NCBI RefSeq assembly: GCF_025833875.1
Contig: NZ_JAOYOD010000001.1
Coordinates: 2,914,001-2,978,000, forward strand
Length of the DNA: 64,000 nucleotides
Direction: 5' to 3'
From: Reichenbachiella ulvae
GTDB lineage: Bacteria > Bacteroidota > Bacteroidia > Cytophagales > Cyclobacteriaceae
This document shows positions 55,164 to 62,647 of this stretch, in pieces (the stretch's first letter is position 1; every line of letters begins with the position of its first letter). The translations under genes and the position numbers were made by a program. The notes beneath the pieces are model-generated. The model ran no database searches. It saw nothing but the letters and a program-made list of their open reading frames with translations, and was not told where the DNA came from.

Positions 55164-56508
55164 CTGGTTTTATACTAGACCCAGTTTCTGAAATTGTCCA
55201 TTTCCAATCCTCCAACTGATCCGGTGCAGCCGGATCAAAAGGTTTGATAGATTCTTTTAAATAGTTCTTTAATGGAGACTCTGATTGTCGAATGGCTTCT
55301 ACGACACATTTGGCTAGTTGCCATGCGCCAAAGGTACTGAAGTGAGTATTGTCTGCTAGTGCATCCCTTTGCCAGGCAAAGGTCCCGGCTGGATAATGCA
55401 CAAATGCCTTTTTGGATCCTTCTACTCCCAGCGTCTCATACAAAACCTTACTCATGGTGTTTAGATCCAGGAGCAAAACGTCTTCTTTTTCAGCCAGCTG
55501 CCTCATGGCATTCGGGTACTCGTCCAGTGTATTGATGATTTGGCCATTTTCATCAAAGGATCGTCGGTTGGTTGATGTCACCAGCACGGGCGTGGCACCT
55601 TTCTCTCGAGCTAGATTGATGAATTTCATCAGGTATTCGATATAGCTGGTATAGGGCTCTACGTGACCGCTACCTGGCTTTTGGTCATTATGCGCAAATT
55701 CCATGAATAAAAAATCTCCGGGTTTTATCAAGGAATCTATCTTCTCAAGTCTTCGCTCCCCGATGAAGGATTTTAAAGTTTCACCTGACTCGGCAAAATT
55801 GGCCACCGCAACATTTGGCTTTAGAAACACAGGGAAAATCTGTCCCCATGACGCCCAAGGTTCCTTGTCTTGATCCACTACCGTAGAATTACCAGTCAGA
55901 AAAATGGTCGGTACATCCATTACTCGCTCGATACGCATCGCTTTAAGACATGGTCGCTCACCAGTAAACTCAATAGACAAATAGGGATCCCATTGTAAAT
56001 AGCCCATCTCTCTTGGCTTTAGTCGGATGCTGTCCTGCCCATGGATTAAGGCTGACCGTACATTGACTATGATCGTGACTGTATCTATTTGACCATAGTC
56101 AGTATTATGCTCATATAACATGAGCCTGCGAGATTCTACACGAACAGAGGTACTAGATTTCCCTTCTGAGTCTCCTAATATCAATTTTACTCGATAATTG
56201 CCCTCAGGAATAGATTGCCAAAAAGTGAAATGCTTATCAGTAGTATAGTATTCCTCCTCTTCAATGAAGGAACCGGAAATTTGGTAGCCCAAAGAGTCGA
56301 GCTGATTAGGGACATTTGTTTGCACTTTGGCACCAGTATCGTATGCTGTACCGAATTCATAATACCAATGCTCAGCAGGAGACTGATCAGCACTTTCACA
56401 TGAAAATAGCATAAATAATAGAGGTATCACCCCATGCACGAACCATGTAATGGTTCGCTCGTTTCGTCTATATTTTTCAATTTGTTTTGTACTGCCTTTT
56501 TTCTCCAT
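55153..56508 (-). CDS. CE12-type SGNH esterase with N-terminal beta domain, lipoprotein
   Basis: ATG 56508 (MEKKGSTKQIEKYRRNERTI) is chosen; ATG 56553 and TTG 56568 extend the N-terminus. A hydrophobic stretch and lipobox (LLFMLFSC) follow. Residues ~45-190 form a galactose-binding-like beta sandwich common in front of CE12 (FGTAYDTGAKVQTNV, YRVKLILGD). The SGNH domain follows: TIFLTGNSTVVDQD (Ser), ANFAESGETLKSF, LFMEFAHNDQKPGSG (Asn) and LADNTHFSTFGA (Asp/His). It likely deacetylates rhamnogalacturonan. It is one of two such esterases in this operon. Confidence 0.9.
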   Translation of the reverse strand: MEKKGSTKQIEKYRRNERTITWFVHGVIPLLFMLFSCESADQSPAEHWYYEFGTAYDTGAKVQTNVPNQLDSLGYQISGSFIEEEEYYTTDKHFTFWQSIPEGNYRVKLILGDSEGKSSTSVRVESRRLMLYEHNTDYGQIDTVTIIVNVRSALIHGQDSIRLKPREMGYLQWDPYLSIEFTGERPCLKAMRIERVMDVPTIFLTGNSTVVDQDKEPWASWGQIFPVFLKPNVAVANFAESGETLKSFIGERRLEKIDSLIKPGDFLFMEFAHNDQKPGSGHVEPYTSYIEYLMKFINLAREKGATPVLVTSTNRRSFDENGQIINTLDEYPNAMRQLAEKEDVLLLDLNTMSKVLYETLGVEGSKKAFVHYPAGTFAWQRDALADNTHFSTFGAWQLAKCVVEAIRQSESPLKNYLKESIKPFDPAAPDQLEDWKWTISETGSSIKPDGY

Positions 56509-56590
56509 ATTTAAGGTTGTTCCCTCAAAATTTAGTTCTTCAATTCGCTCCATATGTTCTCTTTCCAAAAATGCACCTATTCACCAAAAA

Positions 56591-57793
56591 TCATCTTTCT
56601 GTTGACAATTTGTACACTTCACTTCCTGCTAGCAGAAAGCATCCCAAACCATAATCCTCAAAATCGGGCTGTTTATCGTATGTTACTGGCTGTCCGGTAC
56701 TCGGCTCTTTTCCTGTACTCTGAACATAGCCTAGAAAACCATCGTCGTGCAAGGACTCTTCTAAAAGTGCATTCCAGCCCTTGACCACAACCGGATAATA
56801 GGTTGCTGAATCAATCAAATTATTGTTCAATCCCCAGGCCATTCCATATACAAACAATGAGGTCCCTGTAGCCTCTTTGCCACCATAGTTGGTAGGGTCG
56901 TGAAGACTGGCATTCCAAAAACCATCTTCTCTTTGTACCTTAACGAGCGCATTCAACATGGCCTTGAGATCGAGCTCATATTCCTCACGATGTATTTCAT
57001 CATCAGGAATATCTTCAAGCACTTTCACCAATGCAGCCACTACCCAGCCATTTCCCCTGGACCAGTAGCAGTCCTCTCCATTAGGTTCAGTGTAAGGAGG
57101 GTCATAGTCAGCATCTCTCCACCATAGCCCATCTTCGGGGTTGTAAAGTCCTTCTTCCCCCTCTTGATATTTTGAATAAGCGTACATGTCATACATTCTT
57201 TCGAAATAGGCCGTATCTCTATATAATGCACCCAATTTTGAAAAAACCGGCATGGCCATTTGAATGGCATCTATCCAATCCCAATCATCAATCTTGTCAG
57301 TGACCATCATACTATCTATAGAAGCCTTAGTATTGGCTATGCGTTCTTCCTGAGGGTCTAGTTCATATAGATCAATGTATGTTTGACCTGCACACTGGTT
57401 GTCGGCATTTCTGGTAGTCACACCATCGCGAAAGTTCCAATTATGAGATTCTCCCCATTCTACCGCATAGTCATAGTAGGTCGGCTTTGGATCAGTAGCA
57501 TACAACGCCATCAATCCTTCATAATAGACCCCTCTGGTCCAGATGTTGCTTGGACGCTCTTTGTTGGTAACAATGGTTTTTCCTGTATCAGGCCATTTGT
57601 CCATGAAGTATTGGTTGGCCAGCCGCATGGCCTTCAGTGTTTCAGTTTTGGAGGGAAGTTCTGTGGAAGTAGGAGTGCAACCCAAAGAAAAAATTAGTAT
57701 GGCCAGCAAGCCAAGCATTGAGCCAATCTTATTTAAAAGTTGCATCCAGGTAATCTTTTTAATTTCATTCTCATTCATGGGTAGCATTATCAT
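56591..57793 (-). CDS. GH105 unsaturated rhamnogalacturonyl hydrolase
   Basis: 400 residues with a lipobox (LLAILIFSLGC); starts at 57793, 57778 or 57745 are possible. The (alpha/alpha)6 barrel motifs are RPSNIWTRGVYYEGLMALY, DDWDWIDAIQMAMPVFSKLG with the catalytic Asp (~174), YWSRGNGWVVAALVKVLED and EATGTSLFVYGMAWGLNN. It resembles YteR-type enzymes that remove unsaturated galacturonate from rhamnogalacturonan-lyase products. Downstream of the terminator at 57848-57883, it must have its own promoter in the ~55 bp before it or depend on read-through. Confidence 0.92.
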   Translation of the reverse strand: MIMLPMNENEIKKITWMQLLNKIGSMLGLLAILIFSLGCTPTSTELPSKTETLKAMRLANQYFMDKWPDTGKTIVTNKERPSNIWTRGVYYEGLMALYATDPKPTYYDYAVEWGESHNWNFRDGVTTRNADNQCAGQTYIDLYELDPQEERIANTKASIDSMMVTDKIDDWDWIDAIQMAMPVFSKLGALYRDTAYFERMYDMYAYSKYQEGEEGLYNPEDGLWWRDADYDPPYTEPNGEDCYWSRGNGWVVAALVKVLEDIPDDEIHREEYELDLKAMLNALVKVQREDGFWNASLHDPTNYGGKEATGTSLFVYGMAWGLNNNLIDSATYYPVVVKGWNALLEESLHDDGFLGYVQSTGKEPSTGQPVTYDKQPDFEDYGLGCFLLAGSEVYKLSTER

Positions 57794-57847
57794 TTTAGTT
57801 TCAGTCAGCTCGATAATAATAGCTCATAAACTGATCTTCGCTATATT

Positions 57848-57883
57848 GAAAAAAGTGACGCTGGTTATCGCGTCACCTTTTTC
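57848..57883 (-). terminator. Rho-independent terminator after the susD remnant
   Basis: On the minus strand GTGACGC (57876-57870) pairs with GCGTCAC (57861-57855) around an 8-nt loop, flanked by A-rich and T-rich runs that extend the stem and give a U-tail. It normally separates susD from the downstream lyase and esterase genes. Confidence 0.85.
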
Positions 57884-57910
57884 AAACAAATTACTATTTA
57901 TCTAATTCTA

Positions 57911-58264
57911 TCATCCTCCTGCATATCCAGGATTCTGCTCCAAATTAGGGTTAGCATCAATTGCCGCCTGTGGAATTGGGAAGAGTTTTCGATAATCATC
58001 AGATGCCTCCTTAAATTCCCAGGGATCTCCAAATTTGTCAAATCGAATCAAATCTCTTCTTCTATGCATCTCGAAAGCTAGTTCTCTTCCGCGCTCATCC
58101 AGAATATCATCTTCAGTCAATACTGTCAATGGTGTAGCATTACTTCTAGCTCTTACCTGATTCACCAGGTCAAGCGCTTCTCCACCTGTATCACCTTGTC
58201 TGAAAAGTGCCTCTGCCTTCATCAATAAAATATCTGCGTATCTACTAAAGGCAATGTCATCACC
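57911..58264 (-). pseudogene. susD/ragB 3' fragment
   Basis: Frame GDDIAFSRYADILLMKAEAL, then ALDLVNQVRARSN, ILDERGRELAFEMHRRRDLI and FPIPQAAIDANPNLEQNPGY is the unmistakable C-terminus of a RagB/SusD glycan-binding lipoprotein. Only ~115 codons remain of an expected ~500. There is no start codon of its own in a sensible place; translation would need to begin within the GH43 fragment in another frame. SusD works with the SusC outer-membrane porin, which is missing here. The remnant shows that the locus once carried an importer pair. Confidence 0.88.
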
Positions 58265-58551
58265 ATATAAAATGCACCATCAGGCCCTCTCGAAATGTGA
58301 GGGTCTCGGACACCTTTTTGACTCGCCAATGTATCACCTGCAGCAATAGGTTGGCCGTTGTTGATGTCTGTAAAGGTATACCCGTCAGTACTCAAAGCCA
58401 TGAAAAGACTATGAGTCGGATCAGTGAAGTAGACCAATAGATAGGCCGCCATTTCATCAGTTTCATGGGTTTTCTTTTCTTGACTACAAGAGGCCATGCC
58501 CACTAGCAATAACAAAAAGACTACAATGGGAATCGAAGTACTGTGTTTCAT
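58222..58551 (-). pseudogene. GH43-like lipoprotein, truncated by fusion to susD
   Basis: ATG 58551 gives a lipoprotein signal (IPIVVFLLLLVGMASC) and about 90 residues of a GH43-type N-terminus: YLLVYFTDPTHSLFMALSTD, GVRDPHISRGPDGAFYMVMT. The last ten residues (LPLVDTQIFY) are susD nucleotides read out of frame, and it stops at 58222. A complete GH43 would be >300 residues. The join lies about 58250-58264, where GH43 (TATATGGTGATGA) and susD (GGTGATGAC) coding can both be read. It is adjacent to an intact GH43 gene upstream. Confidence 0.8.
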
Positions 58552-58571
58552 TTTCTTTTCTATCAAATATT

Positions 58572-60182
58572 TTACCTACTCTTAATCAAGGAGACGTCAT
58601 CAACCAAACAAAATGCTCCGGCTTTTCCTTCAGCCAAAAAGCCAATTATGACCTCATTGTTTTTCACCTTTATTTTTTCAATGCTTATAGTCGTCCAGTT
58701 TTCATTCTCCTCAATGATATTAAAATCAAAGCGTTTGCCACCAGATTCTGCGAACATTTCCAGTTGATTGAAATCCCCCTTGTTCTTCACTTTTGCGGTA
58801 AGGGTATAACTGCCATTTTCGAACTCTACATAAGGAGAGGAATCGACCTTTTGATGCACTTTTCGAATAAAATCTACCCTGTCACTCATATTCAAACTTC
58901 TCTCACCAATCACCACTTCACGCTCTTCTTTTGTATTGGCATGATTGAGCACTGGTGACAGGGAATCTAGTGAGATCTCCGTTCCTTTAACGACAGTGGT
59001 TTCCCACCCTAGCAATCGGGTTTGAACTGGCTTTACTGGACTAGGCATTTGCTTTCGATCTGCCTCGAAGCTTGGGTTTTTCACATAGTTGTTATCCTCG
59101 GCCACTCGCCATTCACCTGTTTCTTCGTTCAAGTCCCATGAATTCAAGGAGTTGAAATGAGGAACGTATTCTTCAAAAGACAATGGACACCACTGATTGT
59201 ACCCCAGGCCATTCCCGGCAAAATCAGCCCAGCGATCCCCACAGAATATGACGGTTTCTTGTTTCGTACCACGAACGGTCACAAAAAAACCAGTTTGAGA
59301 AATATGGGCATAATCGTCTTCAGCACCAGCAAAAACCTGCATGTCGTTTTCCGGAAGATAAGGTCCCATAATATCATCTGCCACTAGATAGTAAGCGAGA
59401 GAACCATCCCAACCGTACAATTGTGATGCAGCCAGGTAATACTTGCCTTTGTACTTAAACATGCAGTTACCCTCTCGGCCTGCGCCTCCAAACACTTGTT
59501 TGTAATCGAGTAAAGTTATCTTACCATCCTTGAGGCCAATCTCTGAGATGTAAATCTTATGTCGTCCTTTGCCGTAGCTATAGACCAAATAAGATTTGCC
59601 CGTGTCCTCATCGGTAAAAACCGTCTGATCTCCTGTGTTAGGCGTGCCTATCCAGCTCTCCATGCTTTTGGTATGTGTTTTTTTAAAAGGGCCCAAAGGC
59701 GAATCGGCTACTGCAAAAAGTACGCTGGCATTGTATTGAATGATGAGTACGTACTGATCGGCCTCTTCCACATATGCCACACCCATACGCCCAAGCCAGC
59801 CCCATCTTCGGTCTGGATCGTCGAACACTTCGTCTGGTGTTAGGACATCTGCTTCGAATTCCCAATTGACCAGATCGGTGGATGAATAGCAGGTCACTCC
59901 TTCAAAATTGTTTCGGGGTTGCGTCACAGAAGGATCCTCGCGATACATCTCGGCCTGCTTGTAATGCACACCATACCAGAAGTATTTTTCTTCGCCCGTT
60001 TCTGGATGGGCAAATCTAAAAATACCTCCGCCCTGGCTATAGATCGGTTGACCGTCTTTTGTATCCCAAAAGCTATCGTTTTTGATGTTGTTCCACTGAG
60101 CCAATACAGGATTACTCAATACGGCAATCAACCCAATGCAAAAAATGTATTTAACTGTTAATATGATTTTGGATATCTTCAT
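58572..60182 (-). CDS. GH43 glycosidase with C-terminal carbohydrate-binding domain
   Basis: ATG 60182 (MKISKIILTVKYIFCIGLIA) is preferred over the GTG at 60191. Of 536 residues, ~25-350 are a GH43 propeller nearly parallel to the T9SS-exported GH43 at 36874 (QPIYSQGGGIFRFAHPE, CYSSTDLVNWEFEADVLTP, FCGDRWADFAGNGLGYNQW). The C-terminal ~170 residues form a CBM-like jelly-roll (YVKNPSFEADRKQ, SYTLTAKVKNKG). It lacks the trefoil and T9SS domains, so it should stay periplasmic or membrane-bound. Exo-beta-1,3-galactanase or arabinofuranosidase activity fits; the subfamily is not certain. Confidence 0.9.
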   Translation of the reverse strand: MKISKIILTVKYIFCIGLIAVLSNPVLAQWNNIKNDSFWDTKDGQPIYSQGGGIFRFAHPETGEEKYFWYGVHYKQAEMYREDPSVTQPRNNFEGVTCYSSTDLVNWEFEADVLTPDEVFDDPDRRWGWLGRMGVAYVEEADQYVLIIQYNASVLFAVADSPLGPFKKTHTKSMESWIGTPNTGDQTVFTDEDTGKSYLVYSYGKGRHKIYISEIGLKDGKITLLDYKQVFGGAGREGNCMFKYKGKYYLAASQLYGWDGSLAYYLVADDIMGPYLPENDMQVFAGAEDDYAHISQTGFFVTVRGTKQETVIFCGDRWADFAGNGLGYNQWCPLSFEEYVPHFNSLNSWDLNEETGEWRVAEDNNYVKNPSFEADRKQMPSPVKPVQTRLLGWETTVVKGTEISLDSLSPVLNHANTKEEREVVIGERSLNMSDRVDFIRKVHQKVDSSPYVEFENGSYTLTAKVKNKGDFNQLEMFAESGGKRFDFNIIEENENWTTISIEKIKVKNNEVIIGFLAEGKAGAFCLVDDVSLIKSR

Positions 60183-60191
60183 AACGCTCAC

Positions 60192-62627
60192 TTATTCTGC
60201 TTTAATAGTTATAGAATCACTAGTCAAACCTTCTGATACTGCCTTTACAGTGATCTTTCCTCCTTTTTCAGCTTGTACTATGGCCATACACAACCCATTG
60301 AAAGCCTTTCTTTCTTTGCCTTTAGGTGATGATAAATCCCGCATGTTGCCACTTTCTACACCTATGATCTTGGCTCCTTCTACTTCGAACTGCACCAAAT
60401 TGTCTGCCGTTGGCACCCTGTTTCCGTCCTTATCCAGAATCTCTACCGTCACGTGCGCTACATCGGTAGGATCAGCCATGATCTTTTCCTGATCCACTGA
60501 TAAACGAATTTGAGCTGGAGCCCCTGCTGTGACCAATCTATAGGTATATTCCTTCCCGTTTTTCCTTCCTACTGCTACCAGTTCACCCGGCTCGTAGGGC
60601 ACATCCCAAGATAGGTGCAAATCGCTGGTTGTCGTGTAAACCTTTCCTTCTTCAGGTTTATTCCATCGTTCGGCATTTCCTTTACGTGGAAATTCGAGGT
60701 ATTTCGCTCCATAAGATTTCCCATTCAAAAACAGCTCTACGGTATCACAATTGGAATAAGCAATCACAGGTAGAATTTGCCCCTCACGTCCCTCCAGGTT
60801 CCAATGAGGCAACAAATGCAGGGTTGGGTCTTCGGTCCAAATACTCTTAAAAAAGTAGTAACCGTCCTTCTTGAAACCACAGTTGTCCAGGTATCCAGAA
60901 GAAGCACCCCGAAAAGGCCACCTCCAGGATTCTCCATAGTAATCGATACCCGTCCACATAAAATCACCAATGACATAGTCGTATAATAGCGTGTATTTCC
61001 ATCGTCCCTCTACATCTAGTGGTCTACCATACGCATATCGGGCATTCACTTTTTCAGGATCATCTCCCAGGTTGTAATTGCCGCGATAGCCTCCCATTCC
61101 AGTCGATTCTGTTGCCACTACCCGGCGATTAGGATAGTTGGTTTTATCCTCGTGGTAGTACAGTTCTCGGCGGTCGTGCCAGCGATCCGGATAGTTATAA
61201 CCAACAATGTCATTCTGGTATTCTGCCAGGTAAGCCTCAGATGCAGGATTGTCATCCGCAGCAATACGGTCATTACCTGCCGTAACCAATCGAGTAGGAT
61301 CAGCTTCGTGACATATATTAATCAATGCTCTGGCGATCTCGGGGCCTTCTTCACTAGACTGATCAGGCACCTCATTGCCCACACTCCACATTACTACTGA
61401 AGGGTGGTTGCGATCTCGGTAAACCATGGCCTTCAGATCTCTTTCATACCAATCTTCAAAGTACAACTGGTAGGCATAATCTCTTTTGCCATGTACCCAC
61501 TCATCAAAAGCTTCGTCCATCACTAAAAACCCCATTTTGTCGCAGAGATCATAAAACTCAGGCGCCATAGGATTGTGGGCCGTGCGGATGGCGTTGCAGC
61601 CTCCCTCTTTCAAGATCTCTAAGCGTCTTTCCCAAACTCTTTCTGGAACTGCCGCTCCCACAGCCCCTCCATCATGGTGCAGGTTGACTCCTTTCATCTT
61701 CACCTGTTTTCCATTCAGTAGGAATCCATTGTCGACATGATATTCTATGGTTCGGATCCCCACATTGGTATATACACAATCGGATTCCTTTCCATCGACA
61801 CTGATGGTAGACTTGAGCGTGTATAGATATGGAGATGCCACCGACCACAACTCAGGCGAGGGTACTTCCATTTCCTGCTCGAAAGACAAACTACTATTCC
61901 CTTTGATCGTGGACTCCTTTTTTATTGAAGCCACTTTCTTACCGTTGGCATCCAGCAGCACGTTTTCGATTGTCACTTCCTGAATGGCTCCTGGGTTGTC
62001 ATTCTGGATAGAGGTTTTCAGATACAAAGTAGCCTTGCCCTCTTCAACAGATTTGGTATAGTAGAATATCCCATATTTCTCAAAATGAAGCTTTTTAGTG
62101 GCTACCAGTCGAACATGCCGATAGATTCCCGACCCAGTGTACCAACGTGAATTAGGCTGTTTGGAGTTATCCACTTTCACTGCAATCACATTACCTTCAG
62201 GCTTTAGTATACCTGTCAGGTCATAATATATGCTAGAATAGCCATAAGGGTGCTTGCCCAAATAGACATCATTGACCCAAACCTCACTGTTCATGTATAT
62301 ACCATCGAACTCGATAGAATAATTATTTTCTGCATCGAATTTTGGCACATCAAAAGTCTTACGATACCAACCGATCCCTGTTGGGAAAAAGCCTACGTTA
62401 CCGCCTCCAGGAGCCTCTTTATCGTTTTCCAGCTCTATGCTCCAATCATGCGGCACATCCAATGTTCGCCAACTATCATCGTTGAAATCTGCTTTAGAAG
62501 CATTGGGTGTATCTCCTAGTGAAAATTGCCAGTTGGAATCAAAGTTGGTTGTAACTCGACTCTTGCTTCGCTGTGCAAACAGCGTCGTGCTCAATAGGAT
62601 GATAATAATCGTCAGCAGGTTCTTCAT
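60192..62627 (-). CDS. GH2 beta-galactosidase-like glycoside hydrolase
   Basis: 811 residues with a signal peptide (LLTIIIILLSTTLFAQ). The jelly-roll (NFDSNWQFSLGDTPNASKAD, VPHDWSIELEN, GIGWYRKTFDVP) and Ig-like domain precede a TIM barrel with acid/base Glu in MWSVGNEVPDQ (~417) and nucleophile Glu in VVATESTGMGGYR (~506). DUF4982-type Ig domains follow. It is the paralogue closest in layout to the GH2 at 17828. Located 20 bp after the GH53 gene, it likely trims galacto-oligosaccharides released by it. Confidence 0.92.
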   Translation of the reverse strand: MKNLLTIIIILLSTTLFAQRSKSRVTTNFDSNWQFSLGDTPNASKADFNDDSWRTLDVPHDWSIELENDKEAPGGGNVGFFPTGIGWYRKTFDVPKFDAENNYSIEFDGIYMNSEVWVNDVYLGKHPYGYSSIYYDLTGILKPEGNVIAVKVDNSKQPNSRWYTGSGIYRHVRLVATKKLHFEKYGIFYYTKSVEEGKATLYLKTSIQNDNPGAIQEVTIENVLLDANGKKVASIKKESTIKGNSSLSFEQEMEVPSPELWSVASPYLYTLKSTISVDGKESDCVYTNVGIRTIEYHVDNGFLLNGKQVKMKGVNLHHDGGAVGAAVPERVWERRLEILKEGGCNAIRTAHNPMAPEFYDLCDKMGFLVMDEAFDEWVHGKRDYAYQLYFEDWYERDLKAMVYRDRNHPSVVMWSVGNEVPDQSSEEGPEIARALINICHEADPTRLVTAGNDRIAADDNPASEAYLAEYQNDIVGYNYPDRWHDRRELYYHEDKTNYPNRRVVATESTGMGGYRGNYNLGDDPEKVNARYAYGRPLDVEGRWKYTLLYDYVIGDFMWTGIDYYGESWRWPFRGASSGYLDNCGFKKDGYYFFKSIWTEDPTLHLLPHWNLEGREGQILPVIAYSNCDTVELFLNGKSYGAKYLEFPRKGNAERWNKPEEGKVYTTTSDLHLSWDVPYEPGELVAVGRKNGKEYTYRLVTAGAPAQIRLSVDQEKIMADPTDVAHVTVEILDKDGNRVPTADNLVQFEVEGAKIIGVESGNMRDLSSPKGKERKAFNGLCMAIVQAEKGGKITVKAVSEGLTSDSITIKAE

Positions 62628-62647
62628 GACTTTATTGTTTTGGTGGA

